Position numbers and translations under genes: made by a program. The notes beneath the pieces are model-generated. The model saw only the letters and a list, made by a program, of their open reading frames with translations, did no database searches and was not told where the DNA came from. Shown in pieces: positions 27,244 to 36,308 of a DNA stretch of 64,000 nucleotides. The stretch covers positions 125,869 to 189,868 of the forward strand of contig NZ_JACHIA010000012.1 in NCBI RefSeq assembly GCF_014202995.1, read 5' to 3'. The DNA comes from Longimicrobium terrae (GTDB lineage Bacteria; Gemmatimonadota; Gemmatimonadetes; Longimicrobiales; Longimicrobiaceae). Position 1 is the first letter of the stretch; the number at the start of each line of letters is the position of its first letter.

Positions 27244-28119
27244 CTACTCCGGCAGCGCGCGGAAGGCGTCTTCCAGTTCCCGCCGCGTCCGCTCGTCCAG
27301 CCGCAGCGCCTCCGCGCGGACGCTGCTCTCGATGCTGGCCGTGCGGCTCGCCCCGGGAATGATGACGATGGACGGCGAAACGCCCAGGATCCACGCCAGA
27401 ACCAGCTCTTCGGGCGTGGCCCCGTGCTCCCCGCCGATGCGCCGCAGCTCCTCGCTTTCGCGCAGCAGCTTCACCCGCCGGCCGCCGCCCACGGGGCTGT
27501 AGGGCAGAAAGGTGACCGCGTGCTGGTCGCAGTACCGGATCAGCCCCTCCAGCTCCGATGAGCGGTCCCACGGGTTGTAGCGGTTCTGCACCGAGGTGAT
27601 GGGAACAATTCCCTCCGCCGTGCGCAACTGCATGAGCGACACGTTGCTGAGCCCAACCGCCCGCACCTTGCCCTCGTCCCGAAGCCGCGCGATCTCCCCC
27701 ACGCTGTCCGCAAACGGCACCGCGGGATCGGGACGGTGCAGCTGGTACAGGTCGATGCGGTCCGTGCCCAGCATGCGCAGCGAGTGCTCGCAGGCGCGGC
27801 GCAGCTGCCCGGGGCGGGCATCGGACTCCCACCGGCCGCCGGGGCGCACCAGGCCGCCCTTGGTGGCCACCACCACGTCGTCGCGGTGCGGAACGGCGGC
27901 CAGCGCCTCGGCAACCAGCGCCTCGTTGTGCCCCACGTCGCTCTCGTCCAGGCAGTACACGTCCGCCGTGTCGATGAGCGTGACGCCCAGTTCCACCGCG
28001 CGGCGGACGACCTCCAGCCCCTGCGCGCGCTCCGGCCGTCCGGAAATGGAAAGCGGCATTCCGCCCAGGCCCACGCGCGCCACGCGCCGCCCGGTGCGTC
28101 CCAGAGTAACCTGCTGCAT
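27244..28119 (-). CDS. Aldo/keto reductase
   Basis: NADPH-dependent carbonyl reductase of the AKR superfamily. GTDRIDLYQLHRPDP is the characteristic barrel block; the catalytic residues are Asp in LIDTADVYCLDESDVG with the following Tyr, Lys in VVVATKGG, and His in QLHRPD. The C-terminal LAWILGVSPSIVIIPGASRTASIESSV carries the NADP-binding site. The substrate is not determinable. 291 aa. It is separated from the next minus-strand gene by 109 nt. Confidence 0.92.
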   Translation of the reverse strand: MQQVTLGRTGRRVARVGLGGMPLSISGRPERAQGLEVVRRAVELGVTLIDTADVYCLDESDVGHNEALVAEALAAVPHRDDVVVATKGGLVRPGGRWESDARPGQLRRACEHSLRMLGTDRIDLYQLHRPDPAVPFADSVGEIARLRDEGKVRAVGLSNVSLMQLRTAEGIVPITSVQNRYNPWDRSSELEGLIRYCDQHAVTFLPYSPVGGGRRVKLLRESEELRRIGGEHGATPEELVLAWILGVSPSIVIIPGASRTASIESSVRAEALRLDERTRRELEDAFRALPE

Positions 28120-28248
28120 CGTCGATCGTCGGATACGGGAGTTGAAACAGTGCGGAACGGGGGATCGCAGGAACGGTTCCAGCGGCGCGCGCCCTGCAAG
28201 GGTGCCCGCCCCGACCGTGCACCCAACCAGACCGGCGACCCCGTACTC

Positions 28249-28530
28249 ATGCCGCAGCGACGCGCTTCAGACCAGGGCTGGGTAAAGTTCGTGGGGTGGG
28301 CGGCCTGCCTGATCCTGGCGGCCTCGCTCACCTACACCTTTGTCCGCGCGCTCACCCGCGGGCCCGCGGGGATCGACCCGCTGTTCTTCGGGCTGCAGTC
28401 GCTGGCCAGCACCCTGTTCCTGGTGTACAGCGTGCGGATGCGCAACCGCATCTTCATTGCCGCCAACGCCGTGGCGGTGGCCAACGCGCTGGGCACCCTG
28501 GCCGTCGCGCTGGGCGCCCGCGGCGGCTGA
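28249..28530 (+). CDS. Small three-helix membrane protein, SemiSWEET/PQ-loop-like
   Basis: The 93-residue protein has three hydrophobic helices: FVGWAACLILAASLTYTFV, then GLQSLASTLFLVYSVRM, then FIAANAVAVANALGTLAVAL. The size and LQSLAS...VYSV, IAANAVAV pattern recall SemiSWEET sugar transporters, but the PQ motif is missing, so this is only a suggestion. Start MPQRRASDQG at 28249. It is divergent from the aldo/keto reductase. Confidence 0.55.
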   Translation: MPQRRASDQGWVKFVGWAACLILAASLTYTFVRALTRGPAGIDPLFFGLQSLASTLFLVYSVRMRNRIFIAANAVAVANALGTLAVALGARGG

Positions 28531-28579
28531 AAGATGAGCCGCGCTCAGTGTATTTCGTCACCGGCGCGGACATATTTGC

Positions 28580-28609
28580 TTGACGAGCGCACCGGATACA
28601 GGCTATCGT
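28580..28609 (+). promoter_or_regulatory. Sigma70-type promoter of the FadL-hydrolase operon
   Basis: TTGACG (28580-28585) and TATCGT (28604-28609) are separated by 18 nt, about 107 nt upstream of the FadL start. Confidence 0.55.
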
Positions 28610-28715
28610 CCCCCGTCGCGCACACCTTCCCGCGTATCAAGCCCAAATAAGCGAACCGCAACCGGCCCGGGCGCGGCCCGTCGGAACTCGCTGCCACCAC
28701 CCCCAGGAGACTCGT

Positions 28716-30044
28716 ATGAGACGAAGTCTGGCCATCGCCAGCGCCGCCGTCGCCGCGTGCGTGGCCGTCGGCACCCCCCTGCACGCGCAGGGCTCCAGCG
28801 TAGACCAGCAGAGCGCCTGCATGAGCGGCCGCGTGAGCGCCGGCGTGGCGCTGCCCTGCGACGACGGCTCGGCGGTGTTCTTCAGCCCGGCCGCCATGGC
28901 GATGTCCCCGTCCGCGGTGAACGTGGGCCTGGCGGTGGTGCGCAGCAGCAACACGTTCCGCTACGACCCCGGGATGATCCCCGCCAGCGGCGAAACGTCG
29001 TTTGACCGCGACCCGGAAATCAAGCTGGTTCCGCAGGCGTACCTCAACTACCGCCTGAACGACCGCACCGCCGTGGGCATCGCGGCGCTGGCGCCGTACG
29101 GCCTGGGCCTCAAGTGGGACGTGTGCCCGGCCGACGAGCCGCGCTGCGACGGCCCCAACTTCGAAGGCCGCTTCACCGGCTACGACAACCAGTTCAAGGG
29201 CCTGTACATCCAGCCCACCGTGGCCTTCCAGGTGGTGCCCGACCGCTTCCTGGTGGGCGCGGGCGTGGACTACGTGATGGGGAGCATCGAGGTGAACCGC
29301 CGCCAGTTCGGCCCGGCGGCGCTGGGCCTGGGCAACACCGAGATCGCGGACGTGAACCTGGCCGGCGACGGCACCGGGTGGACGTACCACGTGGGCGCCA
29401 TGCTGCGCCTGGAGCCCAAGACCTGGCTGGCCGCCCGCTACCTGGGCCAGGCCAACATCGAGATGGACGGCGACGCCGACTTCACGCAGGTGCTGACCAA
29501 CAATCCGCTGGTGGACGGCGCCATCGGCGCGCAGTTCCCGGCCGACCAGGGCGTGAGCACGCAGATCGACTTCCCGGCCATGCTGGTGGTGGGCGTCAGC
29601 CACCGCCCCACGTCGCGCCTGGGCCTGGCGCTGGACTACCAGCGCACCTACTGGAGCAGCTTCGACGCGTTCCCGGTGAACTTCGAAACGTCGACGCCCG
29701 ACACCCTTACGCTGGGCTACAGCGACGCCAACACCCTGCGCTTCGGCGCCGAGTACCAGGCCACCAACGAGCTGATGGTGCGCGCCGGCTTCCGCTGGAA
29801 CGAGGCCGCCTCGCCGCGCGCCACGCCGTTCCTGCCCGAGGGCGAGCGCAACTACTGGAGCCTGGGCCTGGGCTACAAGCTGAGCAACGCCCTGAGCTTT
29901 GACGCGTCCGGGCAGTACATCAAGCAGCCGGACCGTGCCGGCGCCGTGATCCCCGAGGGCCCGCGCGCCGGGATCTACGAGGCGGACGGCATGGTGTTCA
30001 ACTTCACGCTTGCGTACCGCTTCGGCGGCATGCGGCAGCCCTGA
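28716..30044 (+). CDS. FadL/OmpP1-family outer membrane barrel
   Basis: MRRSLAIASAAVAACVAVGTPLHAQ is a signal peptide. The mature protein has the FadL N-terminal hatch pattern, with SVDQQSACMSGRVSAGVALPCDDGSAVFFSPAAMAM, followed by alternating strands. It ends with the aromatic C-terminus of a barrel (NFTLAYRFG). FadL members move fatty acids or other hydrophobic molecules across the outer membrane. The next gene, an SGNH hydrolase, starts 41 nt later; this pairing suggests uptake and hydrolysis of esters or lipids. 442 aa is normal. Confidence 0.9.
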   Translation: MRRSLAIASAAVAACVAVGTPLHAQGSSVDQQSACMSGRVSAGVALPCDDGSAVFFSPAAMAMSPSAVNVGLAVVRSSNTFRYDPGMIPASGETSFDRDPEIKLVPQAYLNYRLNDRTAVGIAALAPYGLGLKWDVCPADEPRCDGPNFEGRFTGYDNQFKGLYIQPTVAFQVVPDRFLVGAGVDYVMGSIEVNRRQFGPAALGLGNTEIADVNLAGDGTGWTYHVGAMLRLEPKTWLAARYLGQANIEMDGDADFTQVLTNNPLVDGAIGAQFPADQGVSTQIDFPAMLVVGVSHRPTSRLGLALDYQRTYWSSFDAFPVNFETSTPDTLTLGYSDANTLRFGAEYQATNELMVRAGFRWNEAASPRATPFLPEGERNYWSLGLGYKLSNALSFDASGQYIKQPDRAGAVIPEGPRAGIYEADGMVFNFTLAYRFGGMRQP

Positions 30045-30085
30045 CACGCATCCACGACTGAACGGCAATGCTTCAAGGAGATCGC

Positions 30086-31405
30086 ATGAAGAAGAGATCG
30101 CGGACCGCGCTGCGCGCGGCGGCGCTCGCCGGCGCGGTGCTGCTGGGCGCGTGCGTGGGTGACGCGGACGAGCTGCTGGCCCCGGTGGAGCCGGCGACCG
30201 GCGGCGCCCTGTTCCAGCGCTACGTGTCGATGGGCAACTCCATCACCGCCGGCTACCAGTCCGGCGGCGTGAACGACACGATTCAGCTCCGGGCCTACCC
30301 GGTGCTGCTGGCCAACAAGGCGAACGCGACGTTCACCTCGCCGCTGGTGCGCTTTCCCGGCTGCCCGCGCCCGTTCGCGGCGCCGCTGGGCGCCACCGGC
30401 CGCATTGGCACGGCCGACACGTGCGTGCGCTCCAACGCGCCCGCGGTGATTCAGAACGTGGCGGTTCCGGGCGAGCGCCTGCTTGACCTGCTGCGCTTTC
30501 CGGTGGCCGGCGACGTGCCCCGCCTGCACACGCTGCTGCTGGGCGAGCGCACGCAGGTTCGCCACATGATCGACGCGCACCCCACCTTCGTGTCGGTGTG
30601 GATCGGCAACAACGACGCGCTGGAAGCCAGCGTGGGCGGCATTCTGGGCCCGCTGTCGGCGGGCGCGGACAGCGCGCTGACGCCGCTTTCCAAGTTCCAG
30701 TCGCAGCTGAACACGCTGGTGGACTCCATCGTCTTCGCCAACCCGCAGGGCGCCATGCTCATCGGCGTGGTGAACGCGATCCGCGCGGCGCCGGTGCTGC
30801 AGCCGGGCGCGTACTTCTTTTTGGCCGCCAGCCAGACGGGCGGTTCGTACCAGGGCCGCCCGGTGAACGCCAACTGCTCGCCCATCACGGGCGCGGGAAC
30901 GCCGAACCCGCTGTCGGCCAACATGGTGTCGTTCCAGATCGTGACGGCCGCCGGGTTCCCGGAAATCAACTGCGATCCCAACGCGTACCCGGTGGGCGAC
31001 CCCCGCCGCGGCGCGTACCTGCTGGACACCAGCGAGCAGGCGATCGTCACGGCCCGCGTGAACGCGTTCAACGCGGCCATCAAGGCGGCGGCGGATGCGC
31101 GCGGCTGGCTGTACGTGGACCCCAACGTGCTGCTGGAAGACTACCGCGGGCGCAAGGCCACCAACGGCCGCTACACGTTCGTGCGCAAGTGCCAGGACCT
31201 GGCGACAGCCACCACGCAGGCGGCGCTGACCGCGGCGGTGGGCCTTTCGTGCCCGGTGACGGGCGCCACGGGCGAGCCCAACTTCTTTGGCTCGCTGATC
31301 TCGTTCGACGGCGTGCACCCGTCCACCTCGGCGCACGTGATCCTCGCCAACAGCTTTGCGGCGGCGATCAACGCCAAGTACAACATCTCGCTGCCCACGA
31401 CCTGA
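30086..31405 (+). CDS. SGNH/GDSL-family lipoprotein hydrolase
   Basis: The lipoprotein signal ends at Cys (LLGACVG). The SGNH blocks are present: YVSMGNSITAGYQSG with the nucleophile Ser (in the GNS variant of GDS), VWIGNNDALE for the Asn block, and SFDGVHPSTSAHVIL with the catalytic Asp and His. Start MKKRSRTA at 30086 has AAGGAG 5 nt upstream. It probably acts in the outer membrane on lipid esters or acylated substrates delivered by or to the FadL barrel (inference). 439 aa. Confidence 0.9.
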   Translation: MKKRSRTALRAAALAGAVLLGACVGDADELLAPVEPATGGALFQRYVSMGNSITAGYQSGGVNDTIQLRAYPVLLANKANATFTSPLVRFPGCPRPFAAPLGATGRIGTADTCVRSNAPAVIQNVAVPGERLLDLLRFPVAGDVPRLHTLLLGERTQVRHMIDAHPTFVSVWIGNNDALEASVGGILGPLSAGADSALTPLSKFQSQLNTLVDSIVFANPQGAMLIGVVNAIRAAPVLQPGAYFFLAASQTGGSYQGRPVNANCSPITGAGTPNPLSANMVSFQIVTAAGFPEINCDPNAYPVGDPRRGAYLLDTSEQAIVTARVNAFNAAIKAAADARGWLYVDPNVLLEDYRGRKATNGRYTFVRKCQDLATATTQAALTAAVGLSCPVTGATGEPNFFGSLISFDGVHPSTSAHVILANSFAAAINAKYNISLPTT

Positions 31406-31435
31406 TCCGGGTCACGGACGGCGGTTGATCGACAG

Positions 31436-31475
31436 GAGCGGCCCTCCCCACCCGGGGAGGGCCGCTCTTCTTTTC
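31436..31475 (+). terminator. Rho-independent terminator of the FadL-hydrolase operon
   Basis: A 14-bp perfect stem (GAGCGGCCCTCCCC arm) with loop ACCC is followed by TTCTTTTC. Confidence 0.9.
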
Positions 31476-31630
31476 TCACCGGCCCGCGACGGGTTGATGA
31501 CGGGTGCCGCCGCGATCAGGAACGTTTCGGCGCCCATCTCGCGAGGATTCTATGGATGGAGGTGGGCGCCGGCCCGCCACCGCCGGCCGGATCCACATTC
31601 CTGACGAACCCCGCCGGTCGATGACGGAGG

Positions 31631-32077
31631 TCAGCCGACGGGACGCGTGTAGCGCCAGCCGCTGCGATTGAAGCCCAGCCCTTCGTAGAAGCGGTGCGCC
31701 TCCTCGCGGTGCAGCGCGGTGGTCAGGTGCATGTCGTGCGCGTCGTGCAGGCGGGCGAAGTCGTCCGCGGCGGCGATCAGGCACGCACCCACGCCCCGCC
31801 TGCGTGCGCGGCCGGCGACCACGAGCGCCAGCACGCGCACGAACGGCCGGTCGTGCTCGTATCCCCAGCCGCGCTGCAATCCGATCAGTCCCAGCACTTC
31901 CCCATCCGATTCCGCCAGCACCGTGTGATAGTCCGCGTCGTCCCGGATGCGCGCCATACGCACCCGGGCCTGCTCCGGCGTGGTGGGATAGCCCAGTTCG
32001 CCCAGCAGGGCGGCGACCGCGTCCGCGTCTTCCGGCGTGGCGGGGCGAAGGCGGATGGCATTGTCGGCCGGTGTCAT
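31631..32077 (-). CDS. GNAT N-acetyltransferase, 148 aa
   Basis: Single GNAT domain: IRLRPATPEDADAVAALLGELG at the N-terminus, VLALVVAGRARRRGVGACLIAAA with the pantetheine-binding R-x-x-G-x-G/A motif, and HRFYEGLGFNRSGWRY at the C-terminus. The substrate is unknown. It is divergent from the 89-aa hydrophilic gene. Confidence 0.88.
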   Translation of the reverse strand: MTPADNAIRLRPATPEDADAVAALLGELGYPTTPEQARVRMARIRDDADYHTVLAESDGEVLGLIGLQRGWGYEHDRPFVRVLALVVAGRARRRGVGACLIAAADDFARLHDAHDMHLTTALHREEAHRFYEGLGFNRSGWRYTRPVG

Positions 32078-32152
32078 GGTGCGCGCGGCGGTATGGGGTT
32101 TGCGCCCGCATCTTCGCCCATCGTATGGACTTCACTCCACGGGAGGGATGGC

Positions 32153-32422
32153 ATGAGCGGCAAGAGCATGGAAGGCAGCCCCGAGCAGAAGCGGCAGGCG
32201 GCGCGCGACGCGCGCGAAGAGGGAAAGAGCGCCAGCGAAATCGGCGCCAGCACCGGTTCCAGCCAGCAGCGGCAGGAAGCCAGCGGCAACATGTCGCACC
32301 AGCAGCGCGTCGACCTGGAGCGCGAGGGCAAGCAGGACCAGCTGAGCGAGAACACCCCCGCGGTGCGCCCCGGCAGCCGCGACAGCGATACGCCGGACCA
32401 GGAAAAGTACCCGCGTCTCTGA
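32153..32422 (+). CDS. Small hydrophilic disordered protein, 89 aa
   Basis: The start at 32153 has GGGAGGG upstream. The sequence is rich in Gln, Ser, Glu, Arg and Asp with almost no large hydrophobics (SPEQKRQAARDAREEGKSAS, SQQRQEASGNMSHQQRVDLE), and no signal. This composition is that of hydrophilin-like desiccation or stress proteins; no family is certain. A long terminator follows. Confidence 0.65.
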   Translation: MSGKSMEGSPEQKRQAARDAREEGKSASEIGASTGSSQQRQEASGNMSHQQRVDLEREGKQDQLSENTPAVRPGSRDSDTPDQEKYPRL

Positions 32423-32468
32423 TCCGGGGGATCGCCGGACGGACTCCATTCCCGCCGCGGCGGGGACA

Positions 32469-32506
32469 AACGAAAAGGGCTCCCGCATGGGGAGCCCTTT
32501 TCGTTT
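32469..32506. terminator. Bidirectional hairpin terminator
   Basis: A 16-bp stem with AACGAAAAGGGCTCCC arm and its inverse gives A and T runs on both sides, between convergent genes. Confidence 0.88.
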
Positions 32507-32514
32507 TCGGCGGA

Positions 32515-33621
32515 TCAGACCGGGGGAAGCGGCGGCGGCGCGGCGCCAAAGATGGGCTGCAGGTCGGCGACCTCGCCGGCCGGCTTCCACGTATCCATCC
32601 CCTGCTTCCACACCAGCGTTTCGCGCGTCAGTTGCCCCGCGGAGGCATGGCCGCGGAGGACGTCCGGACCGAACGGGCCCGCCTGCTTGCCATCCATCGC
32701 GATGTAGAACTGCGCGGCGCCGGGAAGCGGCGGCGGTCCGCCCGCCGGAGCGGACGGCGCGCCCGCGCCGCCCATGGCGTTGGCCATCTGCTGCGCCATG
32801 GCAAAGCCCATCCCCAGCCCCATTCCCTCGCCTGCCCCGCCGCCGGGGTTCTTGGCGGCGGCCTCGATGGCGTTGGCGGCCTGGAACTGCGTGTACGCGC
32901 CCAGGTTGCCGATCACGCCCATGCTGGTGCGCTTGTCGAGCGCCTTTTCCACCTCTTCCGGCAGGGAGATGTTCTCCACCAGGAAGGTGGTCACCTCCAG
33001 CCCGTAATCCGCCACCTCAGGCGCAATCACCGTGCGGACGGCCTGCCCCAGCTCCGAGTAGTTGGCGGCCAGGTCCAGCGCGGGGATCTTGCCCTCGCCC
33101 AGCGCCTCGGTAAAGCGCGAAACGATGAAGTTGCGGATCTGGTCGGAGATCCCGTCCACCGTGAACACGCCGCTGGTGCCCACGATCTGCGCAATGAACT
33201 TGCCCGGCTCGCTCACGCGGATGGCGTAGGTGCCGAACGCCCGCAGCCGCACCGGCCCGAACTCCGGATCGCGCAGCATGATGGGGTTCTTGGTGCCCCA
33301 CTTGAGGTCGGTGAACACCTTGGTGTTCACGAAGTAGACCTCGGCCTTGAAGGGCGAGTTGAAGCCGTACTTCCACCCCTGCAGCGTGGAAAGCAGCGGC
33401 AGGTTCTCGGTCTTGAGTTCGTACCGGCCGGGCGCGAAGACGTCCGCGATCTGGCCCTGGTCCACGAACACCGCCGTCTGCCCCGGCCGCACGATGAGCT
33501 GCGCGCCGTTCTTGATCTCGTTGTCGTGCCGCTCAAAGCGGTACACCATGGTTCCGCCGGTGCTGTCCAGCCACTCGACGATGTCGATCAGTTCGGACTT
33601 TACGAAATCCCAGAGGCCCAT
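32515..33621 (-). CDS. SPFH-domain protein with C-terminal GYF_2-like domain (YdjI/virion-core type)
   Basis: Starts MGLWDFVKSELIDIVEWLDS (33621), as in the YdjI/virion core protein family. Residues 45-240 form the SPFH domain (NGAQLIVRPGQTAVFVDQGQ, VTTFLVENISLPEEVEKALD). A Gly/Met-rich linker (about 265-300) leads to a GYF_2-type domain, FYIAMDGKQAGPFGPDVLRG then LVWKQGMDTWKPAGEV. In Bacillus, YdjI with zinc-ribbon partners acts at the membrane in phage or stress response. No such partners lie here. 368 aa. Confidence 0.88.
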   Translation of the reverse strand: MGLWDFVKSELIDIVEWLDSTGGTMVYRFERHDNEIKNGAQLIVRPGQTAVFVDQGQIADVFAPGRYELKTENLPLLSTLQGWKYGFNSPFKAEVYFVNTKVFTDLKWGTKNPIMLRDPEFGPVRLRAFGTYAIRVSEPGKFIAQIVGTSGVFTVDGISDQIRNFIVSRFTEALGEGKIPALDLAANYSELGQAVRTVIAPEVADYGLEVTTFLVENISLPEEVEKALDKRTSMGVIGNLGAYTQFQAANAIEAAAKNPGGGAGEGMGLGMGFAMAQQMANAMGGAGAPSAPAGGPPPLPGAAQFYIAMDGKQAGPFGPDVLRGHASAGQLTRETLVWKQGMDTWKPAGEVADLQPIFGAAPPPLPPV

Positions 33622-33921
33622 GGCCGTACTCCGTTCAAGAACGAGGGGTGGGGAACGTGGGCAGGCGCCCGGAATCTCACTCGCGGGCCCGCCCCACGCA
33701 AGCCGCGCGGCGGTTGTACGGATTCGCGCCCCCGCGGGTTTCGGATCCGCGCTGGCGGCTGGGGTGCGGGTCAGGACGCGGGCGGAGCGGGGCGCGTGTT
33801 GCCGCCATCCACCACATACCGCCACGAGCCGTCCATCCCGGCGCTGCCGCACGCACGGCGGGTCCGGAGATTGCCCCCATCCTTTGCCGCCAGCCACGCG
33901 CACACGCAACGGGAGCGGCGG
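33622..33921. promoter_or_regulatory. Divergent intergenic region
   Basis: 300 nt separate divergent SPFH and DUF72 genes. I see no gene or clear promoter pair. Its last bases hold the GGGAG site for DUF72. Confidence 0.3.
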
Positions 33922-34815
33922 ATGATCCGGTACGGTCCGGCGGGGTTTCAGTACAAGGATTGGGAGGGGATCGTCTACCCGGCGGACCGCCCCAGGAAGT
34001 TTGATCCGCTCGCCTATCTGGCCGGGTACTTCGATACGATCGAGATCAACTCCACGTTCTACGGGCCGGCCAAGGCCACCACCGTCCAGAGCTGGATGCG
34101 GCGCGTGGAGCACAACCCGCGGTTCAGCTTCGCGGCCAAGCTATACCAGCGCTTTACCCACCAGCGCGCCAGGGCGTGGACGCCGGACGAAGTGGATGAG
34201 GTTCGCGCCGGGTTCGATCCCATGCTGGAGGGCGGGCGGCTGGGCGCGGTTCTGCTGCAGTTTCCCTGGTCGTTCCGCCGCACGGACGAGAACCGCGAGT
34301 GGCTGAACGATGTGACGCGCACGTTCGGGCACTACCCGCTGGTGCTGGAGGTGCGCCACGCGACGTGGAACGTCCCCGGCTTCTTTGACGCGCTGGTAGA
34401 GCGCGGCATCGGGTTCGTGAACATCGACCAGCCGCTCTTTCACGACAGCATCAAGCCCAGCGCGCACGTCACCTCTCCCGTGGGCTACGTGCGCGTCCAT
34501 GGCCGCAACTACAAGGACTGGTTTCGCGAAAAGGCCGGGCGCGACGAGCGGTACGACTATCTTTATCCGCCGGAGGAGCTGACGCCCTGGGCCGAGCGCA
34601 CGGCGGAGATCGCGGCCGAAGCGCCCACCGAAGACGTGTTCGTGGTCACCAACAACCACTTCCGCGGCAAGGCGGTCACCAACGCGCTGATGCTGCAGTC
34701 GATGGTTGAAAAGCGCGAAGTCCCCGGGCCCCCATCGCTGTTCGCGGAATACGGCAATGAGTTGGCCGGGTACGCCGTTCCCGCCCCGCCCGCGGAGACA
34801 CCGCCGGAAGCGTAG
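33922..34815 (+). CDS. DUF72-family protein
   Basis: TIM-barrel-like DUF72 (COG1801), of unknown function. Recognised from IRYGPAGFQYKDWEGIVYP at the start, FDTIEINSTFYGPAK, VLLQFPWSFRRTDENREWL and TNNHFRGKAVTNALML near the end. Start at 33922 with GGGAG upstream. 297 aa is normal. A strong terminator follows at 34947-34984. Confidence 0.92.
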   Translation: MIRYGPAGFQYKDWEGIVYPADRPRKFDPLAYLAGYFDTIEINSTFYGPAKATTVQSWMRRVEHNPRFSFAAKLYQRFTHQRARAWTPDEVDEVRAGFDPMLEGGRLGAVLLQFPWSFRRTDENREWLNDVTRTFGHYPLVLEVRHATWNVPGFFDALVERGIGFVNIDQPLFHDSIKPSAHVTSPVGYVRVHGRNYKDWFREKAGRDERYDYLYPPEELTPWAERTAEIAAEAPTEDVFVVTNNHFRGKAVTNALMLQSMVEKREVPGPPSLFAEYGNELAGYAVPAPPAETPPEA

Positions 34816-34946
34816 CGGCTGCGGCTCGATGTGGAGATCTGGTTTACCGCCGCGTTCGGCGACCGCGTCCGCCTGCTCCCCGCGGACGATCTCGGGGATC
34901 ACCCGTCCGATGCGCATCCCGAGAGCCCGCCCGGTGACGGAAACTG

Positions 34947-34984
34947 AAATCCCCGCTCCACCTCTGACGGTGGAGCGGGGATTT
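34947..34984. terminator. Bidirectional hairpin terminator
   Basis: A perfect 16-bp stem (AAATCCCCGCTCCACC arm) with a 6-nt loop. It serves the DUF72 gene and the small minus-strand gene at 35014. Confidence 0.88.
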
Positions 34985-35013
34985 GTTGATCAACCGCTGC
35001 GCGGAACGATCGC

Positions 35014-35181
35014 TCAGGCCGCGAGCGGCAGCCGGTCAGCCGCGGCCGGAGCGGGGGCGCGGAAAGGGGTGATGCCGGGCGTGCGCGGGGCGGCCGGCGC
35101 GGCGCCGACCACCGGCCCGAAGCCGGCGGGCCCCGCGGGGCTCAGGATGCGCTGGATGAGGAACGCGGTCGTGACGGTCAT
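35014..35181 (-). CDS. Small Pro/Ala-rich protein, 55 aa
   Basis: The start at 35181 has TGAGGG 9 nt upstream and the stop at 35014 lies just before a terminator stem. The N-terminus MTVTTAFLIQRILSP is amphipathic and hydrophobic; the rest is Pro/Gly/Ala-rich (GPAGFGPVVGAAPAAPRT). A clean start signal and following terminator argue for a real gene, but no homologue is known to me. Confidence 0.5.
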   Translation of the reverse strand: MTVTTAFLIQRILSPAGPAGFGPVVGAAPAAPRTPGITPFRAPAPAAADRLPLAA

Positions 35182-35385
35182 CGGATATACCCTCAGGTTC
35201 TGATGTCAGGTTGGGTGCGGCGCGCCCTCAGCCGCACGGACCCAAGCTACCGGCATCCAGAACCCGCCGCGTGGGTCAGGCAACCCAATCGTCATCCGAT
35301 ACGACGCCTCCGGCACGTCGGGCAGATGGATGATCATCTGCATCCATCGAAGCGCCCCGGCCCGCCGTCCCTGTCATCGACCGAA

Positions 35386-35429
35386 ACAGAGAGCCCTCTC
35401 CCGCGCGTGGCGGGAAAGGGCTCTTCTGT
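35386..35429 (-). terminator. Hairpin terminator of the AraC regulator gene
   Basis: Arms ACAGAGAGCCCTCTCCCGC and its inverse (with a few mismatches) flank GCGT, 20 nt past the stop of the AraC gene. Confidence 0.7.
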
Positions 35430-35449
35430 CGATCAGCGACCGTGCGTGG

Positions 35450-36268
35450 TCAGGCCGGGTTGGCGGCCGGCTCGCGGTACTTGGCCAGCACCTCCACGAA
35501 CACCTTGGACGAGCGGGCAAACGCGCCGCGGCGGCGCAGCTCGGTGGGGCTGCTGCCCACGAACTTCTGCGTCACGCGCCGCAGGCCGCTGTCCGACGAG
35601 TAGCCGCAGGCGTGCGCCACGGAAAGCACCGTGCGGCCCGGGTCGTCCAGCAGCTCGGCGGCCAGCAGAATGCGCATCCACGCCAGCAGCTTGCGCGGCG
35701 GCGGAAGCTCCGCGCGCTCGCACCAGCGCAGCAGCGTGCGGCGCGACAGCCGAAGCTGGCGGGCCAAGTCGCGCCCGTGTCCGCCCACCGCCACCACCTC
35801 GGCCGCCGCGTCCACGATGGCGCGGGCGCGCCCCGGGGTGTCCGGCGGAAGGATGTTCTCCAGCAGCGCCTTGAGCGGCCGCCCCTGCGCCGCGCGAAAG
35901 CGCTGTACCATGGCCTGCGGCGTGTCGTCGTGGGCAATGGAGATGACCTGCACCACGCCCCACTTGCCCAGCGTGCGCAGGTCGTCCAGCCTCTGCGGGC
36001 GGATTTCCATGGCCGCGAACACCGCCGTGGAGGGAAACTCCACCAGCAGCGACTTCAGCCGGGGCGACGGCCCGGTGCCGCCGTTGACGTCCTCGTACGG
36101 ATTCACCACCACCAGCGCCGACGGAGGAGAATCGCGCACGGCTTCTTCAAGCGAGGGCCAGTCCGGCACCGCCTGAAAGGTGTACTCCCGGCCCGCCACC
36201 TTGCGGACCCGTTCGCGAAAGGCCTCGTTGCTGTGCAGCACCAGGAGGGGACGTGCGCCGATCTTCAT
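35450..36268 (-). CDS. AraC-family regulator with receiver-like N-terminus
   Basis: The C-terminal 100 residues hold two helix-turn-helices of AraC type (LARQLRLSRRTLLRWCERAEL, and VAHACGYSSDSGLRRVTQKFVGSSPTELRRRG). The N-terminal 120 residues have a receiver-like pattern, with LLVLHSNEAFRERVRKVAG and LVVVNPYEDVNG, but the phosphoacceptor Asp context is poor, so it may be a pseudo-receiver. Target genes are unknown. The TPR gene lies 40 nt upstream on the same strand, so they are probably co-transcribed and may regulate in cis. Confidence 0.85.
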   Translation of the reverse strand: MKIGARPLLVLHSNEAFRERVRKVAGREYTFQAVPDWPSLEEAVRDSPPSALVVVNPYEDVNGGTGPSPRLKSLLVEFPSTAVFAAMEIRPQRLDDLRTLGKWGVVQVISIAHDDTPQAMVQRFRAAQGRPLKALLENILPPDTPGRARAIVDAAAEVVAVGGHGRDLARQLRLSRRTLLRWCERAELPPPRKLLAWMRILLAAELLDDPGRTVLSVAHACGYSSDSGLRRVTQKFVGSSPTELRRRGAFARSSKVFVEVLAKYREPAANPA

Positions 36269-36308
36269 CAGGGTGCGTGGGTTGGGGTGGGCGTGGGGCG
36301 GCGGCGGA

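Noticed and set aside
31804..34815. 1003-codon plus-strand frame that ends with DUF72
   Set aside because: Only the last 297 codons have family similarity; the upstream part is antisense to the SPFH gene and crosses a terminator.
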